From Rhizobiales bacterium IMCC20636 (lineage in GTDB: Bacteria; Pseudomonadota; Alphaproteobacteria; Rhizobiales; GCA-2746425), in contig CP018226.1 in NCBI GenBank assembly GCA_016865015.1, forward strand, positions 1,643,001 to 1,707,000: a stretch of DNA of 64,000 nt, in the 5' to 3' direction. Position numbers and translations under genes: made by a program. The notes under the pieces are model-generated. The model did not search any database. It was not told where the DNA came from and worked only from the letters and a program-made list of their open reading frames with translations. Positions 1 to 8,929 of this stretch are shown here, piece by piece. Each line of letters starts with the position of its first letter. Within the stretch, counting starts at the first letter, position 1.

Positions 1-433
1 TGTCGGCAATCCAGTGTGTGCAAATCGCACCGGCCAATGCAACCTGACGCGCCCATATCTCATTCATGTGCTCATGCAGCGCCATATCGGCAAGGCCTGC
101 GATGACGTCACCTGACGGGTCATGCATTACGGTGTAGGTGGGCGTTGCGCCGCCGGGAAAAATGCAGTCAGGAATGATGTTAAGGCCGTCTTCGAGTAAT
201 TGTCTGCGCACTGTTTGCGCAGACGCATCATCGGAAAAAACCGAGGCAAACATCACCTGTGCCCCAAAATGTGCCAGATGTCTGGCGACATTTGCTGCAA
301 CGCCGCCAATTGTCTGCTGCCAATGGCCGGGATGCGATTGCCCTGGGTGAAAAGGGGTTTCGAAGAGGCCAACCCGATCGATCAGCGCGCCGCCGAACAC
401 GCAGAAAGAGGCTGATACCGACTGGTCCTCCAA
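1..433 (-). CDS. PfkB-family sugar/nucleoside kinase, N-terminal part (cut by window edge)
   Basis: On the minus strand an open frame runs from about 433 to the window edge, so only the first ~144 residues are present. The N-terminal strand (FCVFGGALIDRVG), the GGVAANVARHLAHFGAQV block and the later TPTYTVMHDPSG segment are typical of PfkB/ribokinase-fold kinases. The GGVAANVA form is closest to pseudouridine-kinase-like members (PsuK), but the catalytic GAGD region lies outside the window, so the substrate is open. No ATG is suitable; TTG at 433 or a TTG about 27 bases upstream are the candidate starts. It follows the solute-binding gene by about 17 bases and is probably co-transcribed with it. 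Confidence 0.7.
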   Translation of the reverse strand, partial: MEDQSVSASFCVFGGALIDRVGLFETPFHPGQSHPGHWQQTIGGVAANVARHLAHFGAQVMFASVFSDDASAQTVRRQLLEDGLNIIPDCIFPGGATPTYTVMHDPSGDVIAGLADMALHEHMNEIWARQVALAGAICTHWIAD

Positions 434-450
434 ACCCCGTGCTCTCGCAG

Positions 451-1728
451 CTAACGCCAATTCGCGCCTTTTATCCGTTTCAAGCGCCGTTCCAGAATGG
501 TGACATTCTCTTCGGCTGATCCATTGGCGGACAAGGTGTTGTGAACTGCGGTCCAGAATTCGCTGCTGACGAGATTATAATTGTGCTTTGTGGCAGCGGC
601 AGGCAGTTGAACTGCATTTTCCAGAATGCCTTTCCAACGCCGGATACCGGGCTGCTGGGTTGTGACATCCACATCATTGTACAATGCAATGATGGTTGGC
701 AGTTTTCCCTGCTGAATGGCCCGTTGTTCCTGCACATCACTTGAGGCCAGATAGAGTGCAAGCGCAGTTGCTTCTTCAGGATGTGGTGTGTAACGCGACA
801 CCGCCACATTCCATCCGCCCAGTGTGGCAGCCGGGCTGGATCCGCCCTGGCCAATGGGCAGGCTCGTCATTTCGAACTGATCCTTCAGCGGGCCATTATC
901 TGCTTTGCTGCTTGCAAATTCGTCAGACGTACCGCGGAAAAACACTGCATTGCCAGCATCCCAAACCTTTCGGGCATCTTCCTGGGTGTATTCAAGGACT
1001 GCCAATGGCGAAATGTCCCCGATCCAGGACAGGGCAATCTTCAATGCTTCAGCTGCTCTGGTGTTGTTGATGGATATCGTGCCATCCGGCTCTATAATCT
1101 GGCCGCCGCCATGGGATTTGATCCATTCCAGAGCATTTGCCGTCAAATCTTCACCCAGGGCGCCTGGAAAGACGAAGCCCGCCATTTCCAGATTGCCTTC
1201 AGCACGCTCGGCTTCCTGAATGCTGCGTGCAGTATCGACCATCTCCGACCAGCTTGCCGGGACAAAGGCCACATGTTTTTCCAGCAGATCCCTGCGGTAA
1301 AACAGAGCCGCCGCCTCGGCAAAGATCGGAAGGGCGAGTAATTTTCCATCGACAGTCTGCGATTCGATTGTCACGGGAAAGTGGGTCGGGATGACGGTGT
1401 CTGCGGCCACAGCCATATCCAGAAAATGCTCGGACAGCTGGGGGGCCCAGGTTGAGTCTGTCATATAGAGATCGATGTCTTCATTCTGCGCGTTCAGCCA
1501 AAGCGAATAGCGCTCGAATTGATCATTTGTATAGCGTGGCAGAGGGACGATTTCGACCTTGTTGCCGGTGCGGTCTTCATAGACGGCAAGATTGGCACGC
1601 AGAATTTGCAGGTCCCGACCTTCCCAGCCGGTGACAATTGACAAATCGACCGCCAGCGACGCGCTGACATTCCCGAAGGCCGCCATGAAAACAGCAGCAA
1701 CTGCAAGGTATCTGTTGTGTAATCTCAT
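451..1728 (-). CDS. ABC transporter extracellular solute-binding protein, family 1 (sugar type)
   Basis: A 425-residue periplasmic protein with a Sec signal peptide (about residues 1-27, cut after SLA or AVD). The mature start LSIVTGWEGRDLQILRANL and the block DIDLYMTDSTWAPQLSEHFLDM are typical of family-1 (MalE/trehalose-type) binding proteins, as are the aromatic-rich middle and the C-terminal ATLGGWNVAVS. A GAGAGGA ribosome site lies 7 bases before the ATG. Membrane components are not in the window: the next gene downstream is a PfkB kinase, so permeases, if linked, are beyond the left edge. Two LacI-type operator sites lie upstream, next to a divergent LacI gene, which suggests induction by the transported sugar or nucleoside. 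The ligand cannot be read from the sequence. Confidence 0.85.
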   Translation of the reverse strand: MRLHNRYLAVAAVFMAAFGNVSASLAVDLSIVTGWEGRDLQILRANLAVYEDRTGNKVEIVPLPRYTNDQFERYSLWLNAQNEDIDLYMTDSTWAPQLSEHFLDMAVAADTVIPTHFPVTIESQTVDGKLLALPIFAEAAALFYRRDLLEKHVAFVPASWSEMVDTARSIQEAERAEGNLEMAGFVFPGALGEDLTANALEWIKSHGGGQIIEPDGTISINNTRAAEALKIALSWIGDISPLAVLEYTQEDARKVWDAGNAVFFRGTSDEFASSKADNGPLKDQFEMTSLPIGQGGSSPAATLGGWNVAVSRYTPHPEEATALALYLASSDVQEQRAIQQGKLPTIIALYNDVDVTTQQPGIRRWKGILENAVQLPAAATKHNYNLVSSEFWTAVHNTLSANGSAEENVTILERRLKRIKGANWR

Positions 1729-1952
1729 ACATCATTCCTCTCAAAACCGGACAATTGAAGCAGCTTTGGCTGCGTCAGGCATTCACTCTCGTGCACCGGA
1801 TCAGATGTCAGAAGGTTTTCTATACAATGCTCTGCAGTTAATTGGGAGATTGTATTGCGGCTTTATGTACAACAAATTGGAGTCCGAACCAGACAACGGG
1901 TGGCAATGCATGGTTCAACAGGACAGGATCCAAATCGTAATTTGACCCGTTT

Positions 1953-1962
1953 AAAGCGCTTT
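1953..1962. promoter_or_regulatory. LacI-family operator-like palindrome, site 1
   Basis: AAAGCGCTTT is a perfect 10-base palindrome with the CG centre typical of LacI-family operators. It lies about 225 bases upstream of the solute-binding gene and 243 upstream of the divergent lacI-type gene. An identical core recurs at 2111-2120, 158 bases away, a spacing compatible with looping. Binding by the adjacent regulator is inferred. Confidence 0.6.
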
Positions 1963-2110
1963 GAGATGGCAAATGATGGTTGTATTCTTCAAAAACACAT
2001 CAGCCGACCTGCTGCGATTAAATTTCCCACGTGAGATAGCTGCGGTTGTTGCAGTGCAGTACATTTTGACGGTTGACGGATTGCGTCCGGTCTTTTCCAT
2101 TAGGCAATTG

Positions 2111-2120
2111 AAAGCGCTTT
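2111..2120. promoter_or_regulatory. LacI-family operator-like palindrome, site 2
   Basis: Second AAAGCGCTTT core. Beyond one mismatched pair on each side the symmetry continues (ATT on the left, AAT on the right), giving an 18-base imperfect palindrome at 2107-2124. It lies 86 bases before the regulator's ATG and is a good candidate for autoregulation as well as control of the divergent transport gene. The rest of the 1729-2205 spacer shows no gene. Confidence 0.6.
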
Positions 2121-2205
2121 GAATCTGCTGCACAAAACTGCGTTTCAGTGAGCCACGATATTCGTATCTGGCTTCACGTCCTTGAGAAACTGAATATTTG
2201 GAACC

Positions 2206-3231
2206 ATGAACCTACGTGAATTGGCCGAACATCTTTGCCTGTCGCAGACCACTGTCAGTCGGGCTTTAAATGGCTACCCGGAAGTCAGGGAAGCCACACG
2301 GTTGCGTGTCCAGACTGCAGCTGTCGAACTTGGCTACAGCGCGAATGCAAGCGCCCGGCGATTGGCCACAGGCCGGGCAGGCACGATCGGACTGCTGCTG
2401 ACTGCCGACCAGAATCTGCTGCTTGATCCGCATTTTGTTGAATTTCTGGCCGGTGTTGGTGAGCATCTGGGGTCGAAAGATATTGATCTGCTGATTTCGG
2501 TCACCAAGCGGGACGGCGAGCGCGAGGCCTATCGGCGCATCGTTCGCGACGGGCGTGTGGACGGCATCATTCTGTCATCGCCGCGGCTTCAGGATCACAG
2601 GGTCGAGGATCTTCTTGACCTCAAATTTCCATTTGTCCTTCATGGCAGATCGGAATCAAACAGCCCCTATCCCTTTCTTGATATTGATAATGAGGGCGCA
2701 TTTGCCAAGGCAACAGGCTTCCTGCTTGATCTTGGTCACCGGCGCATTGCTCTTATGAATTACAGTCCCAATGCCATGATGTTCGCCCGCCACCGGGAAC
2801 TCGGCTATCGTCAGGCCTTGTCTGAACGCGATGTGACGATTGATCCGGACCTGTTGTGTGATGGCGATATGAACGAGGAAAACGGGTTCAGTTTTACCCA
2901 AAGCCTGCTGGATTTGCCAAATCCTCCGACCGCGATCCTGTGTTCCAGTACGTTGATGGCACTTGGCGCATCCCGTGCGATTGTCAGCAGGGGGTCGATC
3001 ATCGGAACTGATGTTTCGCTGATCGCGCATGATGATGTGTTGCCTTTTCTGAAAGCGGAACAGATGCATCCGGCGTTGACGACGACACGGTCTTCCATCC
3101 GCCAGGCCGGGACCGAGATCAGCAAGATGATGCTGCAGCATGTGCGCATGCCGCATGCCCCACCTCAGCAAACCATATGGCCCGTGGAACTGGTTGTGCG
3201 TGAGTCAACCGGACCGGTTCCAACGCGCTGA
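2206..3231 (+). CDS. LacI-family transcriptional regulator
   Basis: A 341-residue LacI/GalR regulator. Residues 1-50 form the helix-turn-helix and hinge (LRELAEHLCLSQTTVSRALNG, then YSANASARRLATGRAGTIGLLL). The rest is a periplasmic-binding-protein-like effector domain (SPYPFLDIDNEGAFAKAT; LDLGHRRIALMN; ALTTTRSSIRQAG). The length is normal for the family. It is divergent from the ABC binding-protein/PfkB-kinase operon, and the shared 477-base spacer holds two AAAGCGCTTT sites, so it most likely represses that operon and responds to its substrate or a phosphorylated derivative. The ATG at 2206 has a short GGA upstream. It could in principle act on distant targets as well. Confidence 0.9.
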   Translation: MNLRELAEHLCLSQTTVSRALNGYPEVREATRLRVQTAAVELGYSANASARRLATGRAGTIGLLLTADQNLLLDPHFVEFLAGVGEHLGSKDIDLLISVTKRDGEREAYRRIVRDGRVDGIILSSPRLQDHRVEDLLDLKFPFVLHGRSESNSPYPFLDIDNEGAFAKATGFLLDLGHRRIALMNYSPNAMMFARHRELGYRQALSERDVTIDPDLLCDGDMNEENGFSFTQSLLDLPNPPTAILCSSTLMALGASRAIVSRGSIIGTDVSLIAHDDVLPFLKAEQMHPALTTTRSSIRQAGTEISKMMLQHVRMPHAPPQQTIWPVELVVRESTGPVPTR

Positions 3232-3329
3232 TCGTGGCCAGGAAAAAACCGGTCGCAATGCAGGCTGATTCTTTCGGCTGTCTGCTTCAGTGCAGACCTT
3301 GTCGGATTCAAAAAAACTGAAACCTGTCT

Positions 3330-3344
3330 GGACAAAAAAAGAAC
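3330..3344. promoter_or_regulatory. SOS (LexA) box-like site upstream of recA, distal
   Basis: GGAC, seven A residues, then GAAC: one mismatch from the alphaproteobacterial LexA consensus GAAC-N7-GAAC. It lies 117 bases before the recA start. A second imperfect copy is at 3398-3412, nearer the start. Confidence 0.45.
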
Positions 3345-3397
3345 ATACATGAAATAATTATTATATTTCAATGTGTTAAAACCCTATTGCCAAAATA

Positions 3398-3412
3398 GAA
3401 CAAAACATGTAC
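3398..3412. promoter_or_regulatory. SOS (LexA) box-like site upstream of recA, proximal
   Basis: GAAC-AAAACAT-GTAC matches seven of eight fixed positions of the alphaproteobacterial GAAC-N7-GAAC box and lies 50 bases before the recA ATG, where a LexA operator would overlap the promoter. The functional assignment is inferred from position and consensus. Confidence 0.5.
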
Positions 3413-3461
3413 ATTATTGGCAATTGCAACAACAGCGCCCGCATGAAACAAAGGGAATCAA

Positions 3462-4556
3462 ATGGCTAATTCACTCAGAGTCGTCGATGGAGACGGAATG
3501 AATAATAAGACAAAAGCATTGGATGCTGCGCTTGGGCAGATCGAGCGCGCATTCGGCAAGGGCTCGATCATGCGGTTGGGTCAGGATAATGTGGTGGAGA
3601 TTGAGACAATCTCGACCGGTTGTCTTGGTCTGGATATTGCGCTGGGTGTGGGCGGTCTTCCACGCGGGCGTGTTGTTGAAATCTATGGCCCGGAATCATC
3701 CGGCAAGACCACCATGACTCTGCATACGATTGCAGAGGCTCAGAAAGCCGGTGGTGTGTGTGCCTTTATCGATGCGGAGCATGCGCTTGATCCTATTTAT
3801 GCCCGCAAGCTTGGTATCAATCTGGACGATCTTCTGATTTCGCAGCCCGATACTGGTGAGCAGGCGCTGGAAATCGCCGATACGCTGGTGCGGTCCGGTG
3901 CAATTGATGTGCTGGTGGTCGATTCCGTCGCAGCTCTGACGCCGCGCGCCGAGCTTGAAGGCGAAATGGGTGACTCATTGCCCGGTCTGCATGCCCGCTT
4001 GATGAGTCAGGCATTGCGCAAGCTGACTGCCTCGATCTCAAAATCAAACACCATGGTCATTTTCATCAACCAGATCCGTATGAAGATCGGTGTGATGTTC
4101 GGCAGCCCGGAAACCACGACCGGTGGTAATGCTCTTAAATTCTATGCTTCTGTGCGTCTCGATATTCGCCGCATCGGTGCCATCAAGGATCGTGATGAAG
4201 TGGTGGGCAACCAGACCCGCATCAAAGTGGTCAAGAACAAGCTTGCGCCGCCTTTCAAGCAGGTTGAATTCGACATCATGTATGGTTCGGGTGTTTCAAA
4301 GAATGGCGAATTGCTTGATCTGGGCGTAAAAGCCGGGATCGTCGAAAAATCGGGTTCCTGGTTCTCTTATGACAGCCAGCGTTTGGGGCAGGGCCGTGAG
4401 AATTCAAAACAGTTTCTTGCAGAAAACCCGGATTTGGCTCTGAAAATTGAAACAGCAATCCGCCAGAACGCTGGTATCATTGCCGAGAAACTCCTGGATG
4501 ATGATCCACGCGAGGATGATGATGACGCGGAAGATGGTGGAGCTTTGAGCGCCTAG
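3462..4556 (+). CDS. recA: Recombinase RecA
   Basis: A 364-residue RecA, the DNA-dependent ATPase that forms the strand-exchange filament and triggers LexA self-cleavage. Visible signatures are [19 protein letters not shown], the Walker A loop GPESSGKTT, the IDAEHALDP segment, the Walker B region [17 protein letters not shown] and the L2 loop [28 protein letters not shown] in part. The C-terminus is acidic ([14 protein letters not shown]), as usual. The start at 3462 has GGGA upstream and gives the [12 protein letters not shown]-terminus seen in rhizobial RecA; ATG 3498 is the alternative. Two SOS-like boxes precede it and an intrinsic terminator follows, so it is probably monocistronic. Confidence 0.98.
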   Translation: MANSLRVVDGDGMNNKTKALDAALGQIERAFGKGSIMRLGQDNVVEIETISTGCLGLDIALGVGGLPRGRVVEIYGPESSGKTTMTLHTIAEAQKAGGVCAFIDAEHALDPIYARKLGINLDDLLISQPDTGEQALEIADTLVRSGAIDVLVVDSVAALTPRAELEGEMGDSLPGLHARLMSQALRKLTASISKSNTMVIFINQIRMKIGVMFGSPETTTGGNALKFYASVRLDIRRIGAIKDRDEVVGNQTRIKVVKNKLAPPFKQVEFDIMYGSGVSKNGELLDLGVKAGIVEKSGSWFSYDSQRLGQGRENSKQFLAENPDLALKIETAIRQNAGIIAEKLLDDDPREDDDDAEDGGALSA

Positions 4557-4622
4557 TCTCTTTCGAGAGGTTCAGACACCAGACATTCTGTTGACTGACC
4601 TCCTTGTTCATCTGCACTTGGA

Positions 4623-4651
4623 AAAGCCGCCTGTAAGGGGCGGCTTTTTTT
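4623..4651 (+). terminator. Intrinsic terminator of recA
   Basis: AAAGCCGCC, a short loop, GGCGGCTTT and a run of T: a 9-base-pair GC-rich stem with a T tract, about 67 bases after the recA stop. It separates recA from alaS. Confidence 0.85.
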
Positions 4652-4830
4652 GTTGAAGGTAGCGTCTCTGGATTTAATCGGGCTATAGACACATATTGAC
4701 CTGATCGCTAAAACACCCGTCGATCCAAACTATCCTTGATCTTCAGAAGGATGCGCATGAATTTGCAGGATTGCCGAAAGGCAAATCTGGCGGGTTTGTA
4801 AGCCTCTTCGCAGAAAATGAAAGAAATTCT

Positions 4831-7482
4831 ATGGCTGGCGTCAACGAAATCCGCTCGGCATTCCTCAATTTTTTTGAGAAAAACGGCCATAAGGTTCTGC
4901 CGTCCAGCCCGCTCGTGCCGCTGAATGATCCGACCTTGATGTTCACCAATGCCGGAATGGTCCAATTCAAGGATTTTTTCACCGGTGCAACGAAACCGGA
5001 CGTCCCGCGTGCGGCGACTTCGCAGAAATGCGTGCGTGCAGGCGGCAAGCACAATGATCTGGACAATGTCGGCTATACCGCGCGTCACCACACGTTCTTT
5101 GAAATGTTGGGTAATTTTTCATTCGGTGATTATTTCAAGGAACAGGCGATCCATAATGCCTGGACCCTCATCACCGATGAATTCGGCCTGCCGAAAGACA
5201 AATTGCTGGTCACTGTTTACCATGAGGATGATGAGGCTTTCGATCTATGGAAAAAGATCGCCGGATTTCCGGATGAAAAGATCATCCGCATCGCGACCCA
5301 GGATAATTTCTGGGCGATGGGCGATACAGGTCCGTGCGGGCCGTGTTCTGAAATCTTCTTTGATCATGGAGAAAACATCTGGGGTGGTCCTCCGGGCAGT
5401 GCGGACGAAGATGGCGACCGCTTCATTGAAATCTGGAATCTTGTGTTCATGCAGTATGAACAGCTGACGCCGGATAATCGCGTCAATCTGCCAAAGCCGT
5501 CCATTGATACGGGAATGGGGCTGGAGCGAATTGCAGCTGTGCTGCAGGGCGTTCACAATAATTATGACATTGATCTGTTCAAGGCGCTGATTGCTGCCAG
5601 TGTCGAAGCGACGGGTGTGCCAGCTGATGCGGATCACCAATCGAGCCATCGGGTGATTGCTGATCATCTGCGCGCGACCAGCTTTTTGCTGGCCGATGGC
5701 GTCATGCCATCCAATGAGGGACGCGGCTATGTTCTGCGCCGCATCATGCGCCGCGCCATGCGCCATGCCAATCTTCTGGGTGCAGAGGATCCCTTGATCT
5801 ACAAGCTGGTTCCCACTCTGGTGCGCGAAATGGGTCAGGCATTCCCCGAATTGCAGCGTGCGGAAGCCATGATAACCGAGACGCTTCGTATGGAAGAAGT
5901 CCGGTTTCGCAAAACGCTGTCTCGCGGCTTGTCTTTGCTGGATGAGGCCAGCCAGGACCTCAAGGCTGGCGATACTTTTGACGGTCGAACCGCGTTTACA
6001 CTTTACGATACCTATGGATTTCCGCTGGACTTGACACAGGATGCCTTGCGGGCGCGGGAAATCGGTGTCGATACCGATGCGTTTGACGTTGCCATGAGCG
6101 AGCAGAAGACTTTGGCGCGTGCCAATTGGTCCGGCTCCGGAGATGCGGCTACTGAAACAGTGTGGCTGGAACTATCCGAGAAAATAGCACCTACAGAGTT
6201 TCTTGGCTATGAGCAGGAGCGTGCCGAAGGTCAATTGCTGGCAATCGTCAGGGATGGTGTATCTGTCGATACTGCGAACAGCGGTGACGTGGTTCAACTG
6301 GTGTTCAATCAGACGCCATTTTATGCCGAATCCGGTGGCCAGGTCGGTGACATGGGCACCATTCTTGTCGACGGGAAGATCAACATTGTCGTGAACGACG
6401 TGCAGAAGAAAGCCGGTGGCCTGTTTGTTCATCAGGGCAAAATAGGCGCGGGCGGGTCGGTATCTGTGGGCGACAGTGCAGCATTGCAGGTCGATAATGC
6501 CAGACGGTCCGATATCCGCAAAAACCATTCAGCGACCCATCTGGTGCATGAAGCTCTGCGCCGTGTTCTGGGGCCTCATGTGGCACAGAAGGGCTCCCGC
6601 GTTGCACCTGATAGTCTGCGGTTTGATTTCTCCCATCAAAAGGGCGTCTCCGATGAGGAGATGGCCAAGGTTGAAGCCATTGCCAATGATATCATCCTGC
6701 AAAGTGCACCTGTCACCACTCGTTTGATGGCGGTAGACGATGCGATTGAAGCAGGGGCCATGGCGTTGTTCGGTGAAAAATACGGCGATGAAGTTCGCGT
6801 TGTGTCGATGGGTACCAATCGGGATCCGAATGCGGAGCGCGAAGTCTATTCAGCCGAATTGTGCGGTGGAACACATGTCAGCAATACAGGCGAAATCGGA
6901 TTGGTGGCAGTCACATCCGAAGGAGCCGTTGCGTCCGGCATACGGCGCATTGAGGCTCTGACAGGTTCGGCCGCCAGAAAGTATTTGAAACAACAGGAAC
7001 AGCGCTTGCAGGATGTGGCTTACGCCTTGAAATCAACACCGGCAGATGCGGCCACACGGGTTGAGGCTCTGTTGGCTGATCGCAAACGGTTGGAAAAAGA
7101 ATTGGGTGACGCGAGGGCCAAGCTTGCTCTCACCGGTCTGTCAGATGCTGCTGTTGACAAGGGTGATTTCAAATATCTTGGCCGGGTTGTGGAAGGTGTT
7201 GCGCCAAAAGACTTGCGTGGTCTGGTCGATCAGGCACGTCAGAAACTCGGCAGTTCTGTCGTGGTTCTAATTGCGGTTTCAGACGATGGAAAGGCTGCGG
7301 CATCTGTTGGCGTGTCTGCCGATATGACTGAGCGTTTCAGTGCGGTCGATCTGGTCAAGATTGTTGCAGCGGCGCTTGGCGGCAAAGGTGGTGGTGGCAA
7401 AGCTGATCTTGCCCAGGCTGGCGGGCCTAATGGAAAAGATGCGTCCAAGGCACTTGCAGCGGCTGAGTCTGCGCTTGGCTGA
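4831..7482 (+). CDS. alaS: Alanyl-tRNA synthetase
   Basis: An 883-residue class II synthetase that charges tRNA-Ala. The N-terminus [18 protein letters not shown] and [20 protein letters not shown] is the aminoacylation motif region, and [17 protein letters not shown] is motif 2. The editing domain carries [12 protein letters not shown] and the distal [13 protein letters not shown], which together supply the zinc ligands of the HxxxH...CxxxH type. The C-terminus ends with the oligomerisation/C-Ala region ([16 protein letters not shown]). An open frame extends 60 bases upstream, but ATG 4831 gives the family's normal MAGVNEIRS start, so it is preferred although its ribosome site is weak. It lies 274 bases after recA, as in many alphaproteobacteria. 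Confidence 0.97.
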   Translation: MAGVNEIRSAFLNFFEKNGHKVLPSSPLVPLNDPTLMFTNAGMVQFKDFFTGATKPDVPRAATSQKCVRAGGKHNDLDNVGYTARHHTFFEMLGNFSFGDYFKEQAIHNAWTLITDEFGLPKDKLLVTVYHEDDEAFDLWKKIAGFPDEKIIRIATQDNFWAMGDTGPCGPCSEIFFDHGENIWGGPPGSADEDGDRFIEIWNLVFMQYEQLTPDNRVNLPKPSIDTGMGLERIAAVLQGVHNNYDIDLFKALIAASVEATGVPADADHQSSHRVIADHLRATSFLLADGVMPSNEGRGYVLRRIMRRAMRHANLLGAEDPLIYKLVPTLVREMGQAFPELQRAEAMITETLRMEEVRFRKTLSRGLSLLDEASQDLKAGDTFDGRTAFTLYDTYGFPLDLTQDALRAREIGVDTDAFDVAMSEQKTLARANWSGSGDAATETVWLELSEKIAPTEFLGYEQERAEGQLLAIVRDGVSVDTANSGDVVQLVFNQTPFYAESGGQVGDMGTILVDGKINIVVNDVQKKAGGLFVHQGKIGAGGSVSVGDSAALQVDNARRSDIRKNHSATHLVHEALRRVLGPHVAQKGSRVAPDSLRFDFSHQKGVSDEEMAKVEAIANDIILQSAPVTTRLMAVDDAIEAGAMALFGEKYGDEVRVVSMGTNRDPNAEREVYSAELCGGTHVSNTGEIGLVAVTSEGAVASGIRRIEALTGSAARKYLKQQEQRLQDVAYALKSTPADAATRVEALLADRKRLEKELGDARAKLALTGLSDAAVDKGDFKYLGRVVEGVAPKDLRGLVDQARQKLGSSVVVLIAVSDDGKAAASVGVSADMTERFSAVDLVKIVAAALGGKGGGGKADLAQAGGPNGKDASKALAAAESALG

Positions 7483-7681
7483 ACCCTTTTGTGGCGACTT
7501 TACGACGATGGCGAAAGCTGCCTTGTCGGTTTTGCTTTGCGTGGAATGCGGCCATGCATGAAGCTGTGCCTGATGATGCGCAGAAACAGGCCATTGCACG
7601 TCACCTGCACAGGTGCAGATTATCGCGTTTTTGGGCGGCACAAGTTTTTCCAGTCTTCCCCTACCAATTGTTCAAAAACTG

Positions 7682-7722
7682 CGTTTGAATATGTGGAAAC
7701 ACAGTTCAAACGTTTCGTTTTT
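7682..7722 (+). terminator. Hairpin with T-rich tail after alaS / before the LivJ-type gene
   Basis: CGTTTGAA at 7682-7689 pairs with TTCAAACG at 7705-7712, and inside it TGTG pairs with CACA around a GAAA loop; TTTCGTTTTT follows. It may be a weak terminator for alaS or a structure in the leader of the next gene, whose ATG is 50 bases downstream. The stem is AT-rich and bulged, so its function is uncertain. Confidence 0.4.
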
Positions 7723-7761
7723 CAATCAAAATTATCTGTGTGCTCCAAGGGGTGTAACGGA

Positions 7762-8874
7762 ATGAAGACTTCAATTTTTGCAGCTTTTGTCGTGACAGCA
7801 AGCCTGTTTGTCGCTTCATCAGCCGATGCTCAAATTTCGATCGGAATCGCTGGCCCGATGGATGGTCAGTACACATCATTTGGCGCACAGATGCGCATTG
7901 GTGCAGAACAGGCTGTTGCCGATATCAATGCTGCAGGCGGTGTTCTTGGCGAGCAACTGGTCTTGCAGATTGGCGATGATGCCTGTGACCCAAAACAGGC
8001 GGTCGCTGTGGCGAATCAAATGGTTGCCTCAGGGGTTGTGTTCGTCGCCGGGCATTTTTGTTCAAGTTCCTCCATTCCGGCATCGGCGGTTTATTTTGAA
8101 GAGGGCATCATTCAAATTTCGCCTGCTTCCATCAATCCAAAGCTGACGGATGAACGCCCCGGTGGACCGGATGGCGGCACCTATCGTGTCAGTGGCCGAG
8201 ATGATGAGCAGGGTGCTGCTGCAGGTGCTTATCTCAGCGAAATTTTTGCTGACAGGAAAGTGGCGTTTGTCCACGACAAGACTGATTACGGCAAGGGTTT
8301 GGCCGAGGCGACCAAAGCTGCGTTCGAGGCGGGTGGCGGCACAGCCACATTCTTTGAGTCCTACAATGTGGGTGAGAGAGACTATTCGGCTCTTGTATCC
8401 AAGCTGCAGCAGGAAGATGTCGATGCGCTTTATGTGGGCGGCTATCACACCGAGGCGGGTCTGATGGTTCGCCAGATGCGCGAACAGGGTATGGATACTG
8501 TTCTGATATCTGGCGATGCGCTGATGACCGATGAATTCTGGGAACTCACCGGAGATGCTGGCGAAGGCACGCTGATGACGTTCTCGCCGAATCCGGAAAA
8601 CAACCCGCAAGCGGCTGATGTCGTCCGGTCTCTGAAGGACGCTGGAAAAACAACCGAGGGCTATGTGCTCTACACCTATGCTGCAATTCAGACCTGGGCA
8701 CAGGCAGTGGAGGCCGCCGGATCGACCGACTATCAAGCCGTCCGCAAAGCCCTGAATGCCGGCGAATTCAACACTGTGTTGGGCACTTTTGCATTTGATG
8801 CCAAGGGCGATATTTCTCTGCCGGGTTACGTTTTCTACCAGTGGTCCGATGGCGCATATGAGCAGATCAACTGA
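7762..8874 (+). CDS. Branched-chain amino-acid type ABC solute-binding protein (LivJ/BraC family)
   Basis: A 370-residue periplasmic binding protein. Residues 1-23 are a Sec signal peptide ending ADA-Q. The mature start ISIGIAGPMDGQYTSFGAQM, the disulfide pair in DDACDPKQAV and AGHFCSSSS, and the YAAIQTWAQAVEAAGSTD tail are typical of Leu/Ile/Val-binding proteins. ATG 7762 is chosen because it gives the signal peptide and has AAGGGG upstream; the frame is open for 91 further codons upstream, but that part lacks family sequence. No permease or ATPase genes of the Liv system are adjacent, so it is an orphan component that probably works with a transporter encoded elsewhere. Confidence 0.92.
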   Translation: MKTSIFAAFVVTASLFVASSADAQISIGIAGPMDGQYTSFGAQMRIGAEQAVADINAAGGVLGEQLVLQIGDDACDPKQAVAVANQMVASGVVFVAGHFCSSSSIPASAVYFEEGIIQISPASINPKLTDERPGGPDGGTYRVSGRDDEQGAAAGAYLSEIFADRKVAFVHDKTDYGKGLAEATKAAFEAGGGTATFFESYNVGERDYSALVSKLQQEDVDALYVGGYHTEAGLMVRQMREQGMDTVLISGDALMTDEFWELTGDAGEGTLMTFSPNPENNPQAADVVRSLKDAGKTTEGYVLYTYAAIQTWAQAVEAAGSTDYQAVRKALNAGEFNTVLGTFAFDAKGDISLPGYVFYQWSDGAYEQIN

Positions 8875-8908
8875 GACCGATCTGATTTTTGCATGAGAGC
8901 GTGGTTGC

Positions 8909-8925
8909 AAAGCCGGGGCTTTTTT
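8909..8925 (+). terminator. Short terminator-like hairpin after the LivJ-type gene
   Basis: AAAGC, CGGG loop, GCTTT and a T run; the stem has only five pairs. It lies 35 bases after the stop codon and ends 4 bases before the next ATG. Confidence 0.5.
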
Positions 8926-8929
8926 GTGA

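Noticed and set aside
7602-7615. CACCTG-CA-CAGGTG inverted repeat after alaS as an operator
   Set aside because: Short, isolated and far from any start; likely chance.
7489-7761. 91-codon upstream extension of the LivJ-type gene
   Set aside because: Would bury the signal peptide; the ATG at 7762 has a ribosome site and a normal secretion signal.
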